From: Microterricola viridarii
GTDB lineage: Bacteria; Actinomycetota; Actinomycetes; Actinomycetales; Microbacteriaceae
Direction: 5' to 3'
Length of the DNA stretch: 64,000 nucleotides
Assembly (NCBI RefSeq): GCF_900104895.1
Contig: NZ_LT629742.1
Span: forward strand, 1,364,001-1,428,000
The position numbers and the translations under genes are program-made. The notes under the pieces are model-generated. The model was not told where the DNA came from, searched no databases, and saw nothing but the letters and a program-made list of their open reading frames with translations. Shown piece by piece: positions 41,185 to 49,180 of this stretch; within the stretch, counting starts at the first letter, position 1, and every line of letters starts with the position of its first letter.

Positions 41185-41641
41185 GAGGTTCAGCCGTTCG
41201 GCCAGGGCGGCGGTCGAGGACGCCGTCTCCGAGGCGGCACGACGCGGTGACCGGCGCATCGGCACCGACCACCTGCTGCTCGCCCTGCTCGCCGACGACG
41301 ACGTGGCGCGGCTCGTCGGCGTGGACGCAGCCACGGCCCAGGGCGCCGTCGACCGGCTCGACCGATCAGCCCTCGCCGCGGTGGGGATCACGCTGGGCGA
41401 GTTCCGGCACACCGCACCCGCCGTGCTCGCCCGACCCAGCGCGTCGATGTCCTCCGGCGCGAAGGCCGTGCTCACACAGGCCCTCGCCCACGCGGTGTCG
41501 GAGAAGGCGCGGGCGATCACCTCACGGCACCTCCTGCTGGCGGTGCTCGACCGGAACGAACCCGACCCCGCCGCGTCGCTGCTGGCCGCGCTGCCCGTCG
41601 ACCGCCCGGCCCTGCGGCAGCGGCTGGCGGACGCGGGCTAG
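41177..41641 (+). CDS. stand-alone Clp N-terminal (ClpN/DUF-type) double-repeat protein
   Basis: 154 residues carrying two Clp-N repeats: F-S-R-S-A-R-A-A-V-E-D-A-V-S-E-A (about 4-19) with I-G-T-D-H-L-L-L-A-L-L, and L-T-Q-A-L-A-H-A-V-S-E-K-A with I-T-S-R-H-L-L-L-A-V-L. In ClpA/ClpC this domain binds substrates and adaptors. No AAA ATPase follows. Starting ATG 41177 overlaps the HTH gene by 8 bp. The pairing suggests a sensor (Clp-N) and DNA-binding (HTH) module; I infer co-operation, without proof. Confidence 0.85.
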   Translation: MFERFSRSARAAVEDAVSEAARRGDRRIGTDHLLLALLADDDVARLVGVDAATAQGAVDRLDRSALAAVGITLGEFRHTAPAVLARPSASMSSGAKAVLTQALAHAVSEKARAITSRHLLLAVLDRNEPDPAASLLAALPVDRPALRQRLADAG

Positions 41642-41678
41642 GGCCGCCGGTCGGCCCCGTTGGCCTCGCCGGGCCGGC

Positions 41679-42506
41679 TCAGCGGGTGAGCGCGCCGATG
41701 ACGCGCAGGATGGTCGGCAGGTCGGCCTCCGCGTCGAGCGGCGAGGCGGGGGAGAACCCGGCGATCGTGGCCCCGGCCAGGGGGAACTCGGCGCGGAGCG
41801 CGGCGACGGCGCCGGTCAGCTGCTCCAGGCTGAGCCCGAACGGCAGCGGGTTCGCGAGGCCGGTGATGACGGCGGGGTCGAGCACGTCGAGGTCGATGTG
41901 CACGTACACGCTGCCTGCGCCGGTCGCGCGCACGGCGTCCAGCAGGAGGCCGGGGTGATCCAGCTGCTCGGCCCCGACCCGGGAGATCTGCTTCTCGTCG
42001 ATGAACGCCGACTCGGCGGGGTCGACGTCGCGGATGCCGCCCAGCACCAGGCGGTCCGGGTGCAGCCGGTGCGCGGCATCCGGCAGCAGCTCGCCGTCGC
42101 CGCAGAGGGCGCGCAGCACCATGCCGGTGAAGGCGCCGGAGGGGGAGTCGTCCGGCACGTTGAGGTCGGGGTGGGCATCCAGCCAGACGACGGCCAGGTC
42201 GCCGTCGGTGCGTCGCATGGCGTGCTCGACGGCGCCGAGCGAGACCCCGCAGTCGCCACCGATGGTCAGCGCCCAGTCGGGCACGGTCGCCAGGCTGTGC
42301 AACAGCCGGTCCCGCACACCGAGCAGCGCGGAGAACCGCAGCACCCCGGTGCCGAGGGCGTCGCCGCTCTCGGCCGGGACCTCGACGGTGCGCGTCGCCG
42401 AGGCCGGCAGGTCGCCGCGGATCGCCTCGGCCCCGTCGGCCAGGCGCATGGCGCGCGCGGACATGGAGCCTTGCCACTGGGGCACAACAACAAAGGTGAC
42501 AGCCAC
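41679..42506 (-). CDS. arginase/agmatinase-family protein with Cys at a metal-ligand position
   Basis: 275 residues of the ureohydrolase fold. Metal motifs: G-G-D-C (Cys about 86, where arginases normally have the His of G-G-D-H), D-A-H-P-D (Asp 110, His 112, Asp 114) and H-I-D-L-D-V-L-D-P (Asp 205 and 207). One Mn ligand is therefore changed from His to Cys, as also seen in some other actinobacterial members. Substrate (arginine, agmatine, guanidino acid or formimino-glutamate) cannot be told. GTG 42506 was chosen because GATACT lies 5 nt upstream; the longer frame is antisense noise through pspA. Confidence 0.8.
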   Translation of the reverse strand: MAVTFVVVPQWQGSMSARAMRLADGAEAIRGDLPASATRTVEVPAESGDALGTGVLRFSALLGVRDRLLHSLATVPDWALTIGGDCGVSLGAVEHAMRRTDGDLAVVWLDAHPDLNVPDDSPSGAFTGMVLRALCGDGELLPDAAHRLHPDRLVLGGIRDVDPAESAFIDEKQISRVGAEQLDHPGLLLDAVRATGAGSVYVHIDLDVLDPAVITGLANPLPFGLSLEQLTGAVAALRAEFPLAGATIAGFSPASPLDAEADLPTILRVIGALTR

Positions 42507-42605
42507 CCTCTCAGTATCCTCTCCAGCCGCACACAATGGCAGTTTGCCCGGCAGCGGTTTTGCACAGCGGGTTCGCGGCGCCGGGATACACAGCGGGACA
42601 ACGCA

Positions 42606-42638
42606 GGGAGGGCGGCCGGATCGACCGGCCGCCCTCCC
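42606..42638. terminator. hairpin terminator after pspA
   Basis: A perfect 14-bp GC stem (42606-42619 with 42625-42638) with a 5-nt loop ATCGA. It is 11 bp beyond the pspA stop (minus strand). No T tract. Confidence 0.75.
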
Positions 42639-42649
42639 CGTGCGCTCGT

Positions 42650-43384
42650 CTACTGACCGATGGCCCCGGCGGAGCCGCCGGCCTTCAGCGCCGCCAGGCG
42701 CGCGTCGACCTCGGTGAGCTCGCCGATGTCCTCCAGCTCGTTGAACTGGGCGTCCAGGCTCGATGCGGCGAGCTCGCTCGCCCCGCGCACCTTGGCCTCT
42801 TCGCGGCGGATCTTCTGCTCGAAGCGGGAGACCTCGCTGGTGGGGTCGAGGATGTCGATGCTCTTGACGGCATCCATCACCTGCGCCTGCGCGGCGGCGG
42901 TCTTCGAACGCGCGATCAGCTCGTCCCGCTTGGAGGAGAGCTGGTTCAGCTTCTCCTTCATCGAGTTCAGGCCCGCCTTGAGCTTGGCGACGATCTCGGT
43001 CTGCGAGGCGATCTGCGGCTCGGCCGCCTTCGCCTCGTTCTCGGAGGCGATCTGCCGGCCGAGGGCGACCTTGGCGAGGGCGTCGAACTTGTCGGCGCCG
43101 GCCGCGTCGCCGGCGGCGCGCAACTCGTCGCCCTTGCGGCTGGCCGCGATGGCCTTGTTGCCCCACTCGCGGGCGGCCTCCACGTCCTCGCGGTGGTCGT
43201 CCTCGAGCAGGCGCAGGTTGCCGATGGTCTCGGCGATGGCGCTCTCGGCGTCGGCGATGCTGCTGGTGTAGTCGCGCACCATCTGGTCGAGCATGAGCTT
43301 CGGGTCCTCGGCGGAGTCGATCAGAGCGTTGATGTTCGCCTTCGCGAGCTGGGCGATGCGACCGAAGATGGACTGCTTAGCCAT
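42650..43384 (-). CDS. pspA: PspA/IM30 (Vipp1) family membrane-stress protein
   Basis: 244 residues, almost entirely coiled coil, beginning I-F-G-R-I-A-Q-L-A-K-A-N-I-N-A-L-I-D, the amphipathic membrane-binding helix of IM30/Vipp1 proteins. It then has D-P-K-L-M-L-D-Q-M-V-R-D-Y and W-G-N-K-A-I-A-A-S-R-K-G-D-E. It forms oligomeric scaffolds on damaged membranes. AAGGGAAA precedes ATG 43384. A TPM-domain membrane protein sits 54 bp upstream on the same strand, so both are probably one stress operon. Confidence 0.92.
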   Translation of the reverse strand: MAKQSIFGRIAQLAKANINALIDSAEDPKLMLDQMVRDYTSSIADAESAIAETIGNLRLLEDDHREDVEAAREWGNKAIAASRKGDELRAAGDAAGADKFDALAKVALGRQIASENEAKAAEPQIASQTEIVAKLKAGLNSMKEKLNQLSSKRDELIARSKTAAAQAQVMDAVKSIDILDPTSEVSRFEQKIRREEAKVRGASELAASSLDAQFNELEDIGELTEVDARLAALKAGGSAGAIGQ

Positions 43385-43438
43385 AGTGTGTTTCCCTTCC
43401 CAATGTTTCTACGGTGTGGTGTGTTGTGGTCTGCTGAG

Positions 43439-45463
43439 CTAGAAGCGGCCGCCGGAGCCGCGCCGGGAGCGCGTGCCGCTGCCGCCGAAGCTGCCGGGGC
43501 TGCGCCGGCCGCCGGATCCGCCGGAGGATCCGCCGAAGCCGCCGCCGAAGCCGCCGCCTCCGCGGGAGCCCCCGCCGCCGAGCATCGAGTTGATCAGGAT
43601 GCCGCCGAGCACCGCGCCCGCGACGTTGCCGCCCCGGCCAGAGCCAGCGCCCATCCCGCCCATGCCGCCCATGCCGCCGAATCCGCCGACGTCGTTCTGG
43701 GCCAGCCGGATCGCCTCCCCGGCGAGCTGGTTGGCGCGCTGGGCCTGGGCGAGAGCCTGCGCTGGGTCGGCGGCGCCGAGCGATTCGGCCTGCACGATCA
43801 GCCGTCCGGCTTCCGCCAGCCGGGTGCGCGCCTCGGCCCCGACGGCGCCGCGGCGCGCGGTGATGAAGTCCTCTGCCGCCCCGAGCTGGCTGCGCGCCGC
43901 CAGCAGCGTCTGCGTCAGCGCCGCCTGCGCGCGCTGCCTGGCGGCCTCGGCATCACGCACGCTGCCGAGCAGCGCATCGATCTGGGTGTTGGCCTGCTCC
44001 AGGCGCTGCACCACCTCGACCGGGTTCACCCGGTCGGCGGAGAGCTTGGCCGACACGTCGGCGAGCACCGACTCGGTCGAGGCGACGACGGAGGCCAGCT
44101 GCCCCGAACTGTCGGCGCTGGCCGGCAGTGCCTTGGCCGCGGCGATGTCGGAGCGGAGGTCGGCGATCGCCTCCGAGAAGCTCGCCCGGGCCTCGGTGAG
44201 GTCGTGGTCGAGGCGGTCGACGGCGTCCAGCAGCAGGGCGGCCTGGTCGACGGCCTCCTCCGCCGCCCGGATGTCGACGGCGGCGTCGCTGGTCTTGCCG
44301 GCCGCGAGGGCCGTGTCGGCCTCGGCCAGGGCGGTGTCGGCGAAGGCCAGTCGGTCCTCGGCCTGCGCCGGGTTGTCGGCGATCGTGGCGAGCGCGGCAT
44401 CCGTGTACTGGTTGGAGAGCCGGGCCAGCGTTGCACGCACGCCGTCCAGGCGGGCACGCGCCGCCTCTGCCGCCTGCCGGGTCGCCTGTGCGGCCTGCGG
44501 GGCGTTCTTCTCGAGGGCGCGCAGGGCATCGAACGCTTGGGCCTGGGCGTCCAGCGCGGCGTTGGCCTTCTCGCAGTTCTCGATGATCTGGGCGTACCAG
44601 GCGCGCTGCTGCTCCTCGGTGTCCGGCTCGGAGTCGTCGAGTTTCTGCTGCAGGGTGAAGCCACGGGAGAGCAGCTCCCTGGCCTCGGTCAGCGCCTTCT
44701 GGAAGCCCGCGGTCGCTTCGGTACCGTAGGAGGCGATGGCGAAGCCGAGCTCCTCCTCGCTGGTCTTCACGGCGTCGTCGGTGCGCACCAACGCGCTGCC
44801 TGCGCGCTGCTTGAGCTCGGCGGTGCTGAGCGCGCCGATCCCGCTGGGGGCTGCCCGGCCGCGGGATGCCGACGAGCCGCGCCTGCGCAGCACGAAGAAC
44901 AGCACCACGCCGACCACCAGCACGCCGATCACGAAGAACCAGAAGAAACCCGAGCCGCCGGATCCGCCGGTGCTGCCGTCCAGGGAGTCGCCGCCGACCG
45001 CGCGCTCCAGGCCGGTCGCGGCACCGATCGCCGCCCCGGCCCAGTCCTCGTCGCGCAGCGCAGGCTCGATGTAGTTCTGGTCGATCTCGCTGAGCTGCTG
45101 GTCGCTCAGCGGCGAGTCCGCAGCAGCGGAGAGGTAGTAGGTGCGGCCGTCGACGGCGACGGCCAGCAGGTAGTCGTTGGCGCCCATTCCGTTGGCGTTC
45201 GCCGTGTCCTCTGTCCACGCGACGGCGTCGGACGGGTTCTCGAAGACGTCCACGTAAGCGACGAAGAGCTGCACCCGCTCGTTCTCGTAGAGGGTGTCGA
45301 TGGCCTTCTCGACGTCGCCGGTGCGGGAGCCGAGGACGCCCACGGTGTCGACGATCGGGCTGGACCCGAACGTCACCGGCCCCGCGGCGGACGCCGCCAG
45401 CGGCGCTGCGAATATCAGCGCGCCGACCGCCAGTGCAGCCCCCACAGTCCACCGTGCCCGCAT
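43439..45463 (-). CDS. TPM-domain membrane protein with long coiled coil
   Basis: 674 residues. Signal peptide about 1-27 (ending A-A-S-A-A), TPM domain about 33-165 (P-I-V-D-T-V-G-V-L, V-Q-L-F-V-A-Y-V-D-V-F, A-N-G-M-G-A-N-D-Y-L-L-A), a transmembrane helix about 175-197, then about 350 residues of Ala/Glu/Gln-rich coiled coil and a Gly/Ser/Arg-rich tail with G-G-G-G-F-G-G-G-type repeats. TPM domains are phosphatase-like modules (Psb32, TLP18.3, YgcG). The coiled coil faces the cytoplasm, where PspA works, and pspA follows by 54 bp. AAGGTGGG precedes ATG 45463. Confidence 0.82.
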   Translation of the reverse strand: MRARWTVGAALAVGALIFAAPLAASAAGPVTFGSSPIVDTVGVLGSRTGDVEKAIDTLYENERVQLFVAYVDVFENPSDAVAWTEDTANANGMGANDYLLAVAVDGRTYYLSAAADSPLSDQQLSEIDQNYIEPALRDEDWAGAAIGAATGLERAVGGDSLDGSTGGSGGSGFFWFFVIGVLVVGVVLFFVLRRRGSSASRGRAAPSGIGALSTAELKQRAGSALVRTDDAVKTSEEELGFAIASYGTEATAGFQKALTEARELLSRGFTLQQKLDDSEPDTEEQQRAWYAQIIENCEKANAALDAQAQAFDALRALEKNAPQAAQATRQAAEAARARLDGVRATLARLSNQYTDAALATIADNPAQAEDRLAFADTALAEADTALAAGKTSDAAVDIRAAEEAVDQAALLLDAVDRLDHDLTEARASFSEAIADLRSDIAAAKALPASADSSGQLASVVASTESVLADVSAKLSADRVNPVEVVQRLEQANTQIDALLGSVRDAEAARQRAQAALTQTLLAARSQLGAAEDFITARRGAVGAEARTRLAEAGRLIVQAESLGAADPAQALAQAQRANQLAGEAIRLAQNDVGGFGGMGGMGGMGAGSGRGGNVAGAVLGGILINSMLGGGGSRGGGGFGGGFGGSSGGSGGRRSPGSFGGSGTRSRRGSGGRF

Positions 45464-45557
45464 CGGCCCACCTTCTCTAGCGCGTACTCTTTTCGAAGTC
45501 TAGGGGGAGCGCCTCCGAGGCGTCCAGCAGCGCTCTCGCGGGCGGGAGCGGGCGGTG

Positions 45558-46826
45558 TCAGGCCCCGACGAGGGCGACGCGGTCGAGCAATTCCGCTCGC
45601 ACCTCGGTCACCAGCAGTTCCCTGGCGCCCTGCAGAACGGCGTTGTCGCGCACACTGGTGGCGACCACCTCCGGGTACCACCGGCTCTCCGCGCGGATGT
45701 GGCCGGCGACGAGCGCGGCCAGCTCCGCCCCGCCGGCGCTGCCCGTCGGGCCGCCGAGCACGAGCAGCTCCGGGTCGAGCACCGACAGCAGCGGGGTGAG
45801 CGAGATGGCGATGCGCGGGGCGAGGTCTTCGATCACCTCGTGCCGGTTCGGTGCCGTCGCCAGCGCGTCCAGCGCCGCCGGAAGCGTCTCGCCCGGGATG
45901 CCGTGCCGGGCGAGCAGCGCCTGCACGGCGCGCCCGCCGATCAGGTCCTGCACCTCGCGGGCCGACTCGTCGTAGTGGATGGCGGCGTGGGGGATCGGCA
46001 TGAAGCCGATCTCGCCCGCACCGCCGAAGGCGCCGCGGTGCAGCGAGCCGTTGGTGTCGAAGGCGGCGCCGACGCCGTTGCCGATCCAGATCAGCACGAA
46101 CACCTCGCGGCCCTGGCCCTCGCCGTCCACGCTCTCGGCCGTCGCGGCCAGGTTGGCGTCGTTCTCGATGCGCACCTGGGCGCCGAGCGCGTCCTCGAGC
46201 AGGTCGCGGACGCCGGTGACGGGCCATTTCGGCAGGGCTTCGGTGAACAGCTCGTCGGAGTGCCGCGGGTCGACGTAGCCCGGGATTCCGATGCACAGCT
46301 TGTGCACGGCGGCCGGGTCGGAGCCGCTCGCCGCGCAGGCGCGCTCGATGGCGCCGCGGATGTCGCGCACAGGGTCGCGCTCTGCGGGGTCGGCCGGCAG
46401 CGGTGCCCGGACGACGGGGTGCAGCGTGCCCGCCGCGTCGACGACGCTGGAGCGGATCTCGTGGGCATCGATGTCGACGGCGACGCCGAGCGCCCTGTCC
46501 ACTCGAGCTGCATACAGGATCGGTGCGGGCCCCGGAGTGCCCGTCTGGCGCCCCGCCTGCACGATGAAGCCGGACTGTTCGAGCCTCGCCATCATCAGCG
46601 AGGCCGTCGGCTTGGAGACGCCGGCCAGCTCGCAGATGCGGTTGCGGGTCAGCGGCCCGTGCTCCAGCAGCAGCGACAGACCCGTTCGGTCGTTGACAGC
46701 GCCCAGCCACGCGGGGGTGCCCTGGGGGGACTTCACCGCGGGATTCGCTGAGGATTTCACTGCCACCGGGGCCGCCTTCGAGCCGTCTGCGGCTGAAGCC
46801 GCACTGTAAGGAGTCTTCACGAGCAT
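45558..46826 (-). CDS. ROK-family transcriptional regulator lacking the zinc motif
   Basis: 422 residues. A low-complexity N-terminus (about 1-45) is followed by a winged HTH (L-T-R-N-R-I-C-E-L-A-G-V-S-K-P-T-A-S) and a ROK domain (C-I-G-I-P-G-Y-V-D-P, N-D-A-N-L-A, G-A-G-E-I-G-F-M-P-I). Where ROK proteins carry C-x-C-G-x-x-G-C-x-E this one has P-H-A-A-I-H-Y-D-E-S, so the zinc site is gone and sugar binding may be altered. It lies 38 bp after pcm, with a GH1 beta-glucosidase just beyond, so glucoside control is possible. Confidence 0.85.
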   Translation of the reverse strand: MLVKTPYSAASAADGSKAAPVAVKSSANPAVKSPQGTPAWLGAVNDRTGLSLLLEHGPLTRNRICELAGVSKPTASLMMARLEQSGFIVQAGRQTGTPGPAPILYAARVDRALGVAVDIDAHEIRSSVVDAAGTLHPVVRAPLPADPAERDPVRDIRGAIERACAASGSDPAAVHKLCIGIPGYVDPRHSDELFTEALPKWPVTGVRDLLEDALGAQVRIENDANLAATAESVDGEGQGREVFVLIWIGNGVGAAFDTNGSLHRGAFGGAGEIGFMPIPHAAIHYDESAREVQDLIGGRAVQALLARHGIPGETLPAALDALATAPNRHEVIEDLAPRIAISLTPLLSVLDPELLVLGGPTGSAGGAELAALVAGHIRAESRWYPEVVATSVRDNAVLQGARELLVTEVRAELLDRVALVGA

Positions 46827-46863
46827 AGCGGCGCGGTGCGCGGCCGGAGGTGAACGGCCGGTT

Positions 46864-47565
46864 TCAGAGGGAGCCCGGCTGGGTGCCGTTCGGCTGCCAG
46901 CCCTGCTCGCCGATCAGGGGCACGAAGCGCACGCCGCCCAGAGATTCGAGCTCCCAGCCGGCGTCTGCCCTGCCCGCGCCCGGGCCCGCGTCTCCCGGCC
47001 GGTGCAGCACCAGCAGGCGCTGCCAGCCGCTCGGCGACTCCACCGGCAGCACCAGCCGGCCGGCCGGGGCGAGCTGCGCCCGGAGAGCGTCGGGGATGGA
47101 CGGCCCGGCCGCGGAGACGATGATCGCGTCGTACGGCGCGTGCTCAAGCAGGCCGAGCGTGCCGTCCGCCTGCCGAACGTGGGCGTTGTCGTAGCCGAGG
47201 CGTGCGAGCAGCTCGCCCGCCCGGGCGGCGAGCAGCGGCATCCGCTCGATCGACCAGACCTCGGCCGCGATGGCCGCGAGCACGGCGGCGGCGTAGCCGG
47301 AGCCGGTGCCGACCTCGAGCACCCTGCTGCCCGCGCGCACCCGGGCCGCCTGCACCATCAGCGCCACGATGTAGGGCTGCGAGATGGTCTGCCCGTCGCC
47401 GATCGGCAGGGGGTGGTCGGCGTAGGCGTCGGCGCGCAGATCCGGGCTCACGAACTCCTCGCGCGGCACGGCGGCCATCGCGTCGAGCACGAGGGCGTCG
47501 GTGATGCCGCGTCGGGCGAGGTGTCGCTCGAGCATCTCGGCGCGGCGCGCGTCCAGCTCGGTCAC
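46864..47565 (-). CDS. pcm: protein-L-isoaspartate O-methyltransferase
   Basis: 233 residues. SAM-binding motif I V-L-E-V-G-T-G-S-G-Y-A-A-A (about 80-92), the preceding I-G-D-G-Q-T-I-S-Q-P (about 55-64) that recognises isoaspartate, and P-Y-D-A-I-I-V-S-A-A-G motif. It initiates repair of isomerised aspartyl residues. GTG 47565 is chosen by homology; TGTACT lies 6 nt upstream, while GGAGGG is only 0-1 nt away and cannot act as a ribosome site. It precedes the ROK gene by 38 bp. Confidence 0.9.
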   Translation of the reverse strand: MTELDARRAEMLERHLARRGITDALVLDAMAAVPREEFVSPDLRADAYADHPLPIGDGQTISQPYIVALMVQAARVRAGSRVLEVGTGSGYAAAVLAAIAAEVWSIERMPLLAARAGELLARLGYDNAHVRQADGTLGLLEHAPYDAIIVSAAGPSIPDALRAQLAPAGRLVLPVESPSGWQRLLVLHRPGDAGPGAGRADAGWELESLGGVRFVPLIGEQGWQPNGTQPGSL

Positions 47566-47587
47566 CCCTCCAGTACAGCACCGCGGC

Positions 47588-47641
47588 GGGGCGAGCGCCA
47601 TGCCCGGGGCGAGCGCCAGGCCCGGGGCGAGCGCCCTGCCT
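47588..47641. repeat. three tandem 18-bp repeats
   Basis: The unit GGGGCGAGCGCCATGCCC occurs three times with small changes, between the pcm start and the GH1 stop. It looks like a variable-number repeat. No reading frame of its own. Confidence 0.75.
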
Positions 47642-47646
47642 CCGGG

Positions 47647-49044
47647 TCAGGCCCGGGCGCGGTTGCCCGCGATGACGTCGCGGTACCAGTGGAAGGACTG
47701 CTTCGGGGTGCGCTGCTGCGTCTCGAAGTCCGTGTGCACGAGGCCGAAGCGCATCGAGTTGCCGACCGCCCACTCGAAGTTGTCCAGCAACGACCAGTGG
47801 AAGTAGCCGCGCACGTCGACGCCGGCCTCGATGGCCGCGGCGATGGCGCGCAGGTGCGCGTCGGTGTAGTCGATGCGGCGCTGGTCGGCGACCTGGCCCG
47901 CGGCATCCGGCCCGTCGTTGATGGCCGCGCCGTTCTCGGTGATGTAGACCGGGGGGAGGGCGTCGCCGTAGCGCTCCCGGAAGGAGACCAGCAGCTCGGT
48001 GAGGCCGGCGGGGATGACGGGCCAGTCGAAGTCGGTGCGCGGGTAGCCGTCGATGTCGACGAGTTCGAACGGCAGGCTCGCGTCGAGCTCGTGGCCGTCG
48101 ATGAGCGCGGGGCCCTCGTCGCCCTGGCGCTCGCTGAAGCCGGGTGCGGCCACAGCGGTCGGGTTGTAGTAGTTGATGCCGTACCAGTCGATCGGGCTGG
48201 AGATGATCTCGAGGTCCTCGGCCGGCACCTCTGGCAGCATGCCGGCCATGGCCTCGGGGTAGCGCCCGGTGAGGATGGGGTCGGCGAAGATCCAGTTGGA
48301 GATGTTGTCGTACAGTCCGGCCGCCTGCTGGTCGGCCGGCTCGTCGCTGGCCGCCCAGGTGGGGGCGTGGTTGTTGGCGACGCCGATGTTGCCGGCGCCG
48401 GCCGCCCGCAGCGCCCGCACCGCGAGGCCGTGCCCGAGCAGCAGGTTGTGCGCGGCGGGGAGCGCCTCGAAGCCGAGCTGCAGGCCGGGGGCCTGGATGC
48501 CGGCGCCGTAGCCGAGCATGGTGAGCACGACGGGCTCGTTGATGGTGATCCAGCGCGGGATGCGGTCGGCGAAGTGCTCGCCGACGATGCCGGCGTACTC
48601 GCCGAAGCGCAGCGCGGTGTCGCGGTTCAGCCAGCCGCCCGCCTGCTCGAGCGGCAGCGGGGTGTCCCAGTGGAACAGCGTCGGCGACGGCGTCACGCCG
48701 GCCTCGAGCAGGCCATCGACCAGGCGGTCGTAGAAGTCCAGGCCGAGCGGGTTCACCGCGCCGGACCCGGCGGGCTGGATGCGGCTCCAGGCGAAGGAGA
48801 AGCGGTAGGCGTCCACCCCGAGCTCGGCCATCAGTGCGATGTCCTCCGGGTAGCGGTGGTAGTGGTCGCAGGCCACCTCGCCGGTGTCGCCGTTCAGCAC
48901 CCGGCCGGGCTCGGCGCAGAACGCGTCCCAGGAGCTCGGGCCGCGGCCGTCCTCGGCCACCGCGCCCTCGATCTGGTAGGCGGCCGTGGAGACCCCCCAG
49001 ACGAATCCCTGCGGCAGGACGGGGAACGGGGACGGCTGGGTCAT
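47647..49044 (-). CDS. beta-glucosidase, GH1
   Basis: 465 residues, cytoplasmic. F-V-W-G-V-S-T-A-A-Y-Q-I-E-G (about 14-27) is the GH1 N-terminal signature; acid/base Glu 170 is in I-N-E-P and the nucleophile Glu 370 in I-T-E-N-G. H-Y-H-R-Y-P-E-D and W-S-R-I-Q-P complete the family marks. It hydrolyses aryl- or oligo-beta-glucosides. GAGAGG lies 5 nt before ATG 49044. On the minus strand a TTGACT (49143-49138) with GATCCT 17 bp on could be its promoter, after the end of the paa operon. Confidence 0.92.
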   Translation of the reverse strand: MTQPSPFPVLPQGFVWGVSTAAYQIEGAVAEDGRGPSSWDAFCAEPGRVLNGDTGEVACDHYHRYPEDIALMAELGVDAYRFSFAWSRIQPAGSGAVNPLGLDFYDRLVDGLLEAGVTPSPTLFHWDTPLPLEQAGGWLNRDTALRFGEYAGIVGEHFADRIPRWITINEPVVLTMLGYGAGIQAPGLQLGFEALPAAHNLLLGHGLAVRALRAAGAGNIGVANNHAPTWAASDEPADQQAAGLYDNISNWIFADPILTGRYPEAMAGMLPEVPAEDLEIISSPIDWYGINYYNPTAVAAPGFSERQGDEGPALIDGHELDASLPFELVDIDGYPRTDFDWPVIPAGLTELLVSFRERYGDALPPVYITENGAAINDGPDAAGQVADQRRIDYTDAHLRAIAAAIEAGVDVRGYFHWSLLDNFEWAVGNSMRFGLVHTDFETQQRTPKQSFHWYRDVIAGNRARA

Positions 49045-49180
49045 GGTGGCCTCTCGACGGCGTTGTCAGGGATGCGGTGGCTGGGGTGCGCGGTCTGCTG
49101 TTCGCTGCTGCTTCCGAGGATCGCCGACATCCGTGACTAAGTCAAGCGTCTGGGACACATGACCCACTTATCGGGCGGGG

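Noticed and set aside
42536-45799. Open frame of about 1090 codons on the plus strand opposite pspA and the TPM gene
   Set aside because: Composition is A/G/R/L-rich with no recognisable domain; both genes beneath it have clear families and ribosome sites.
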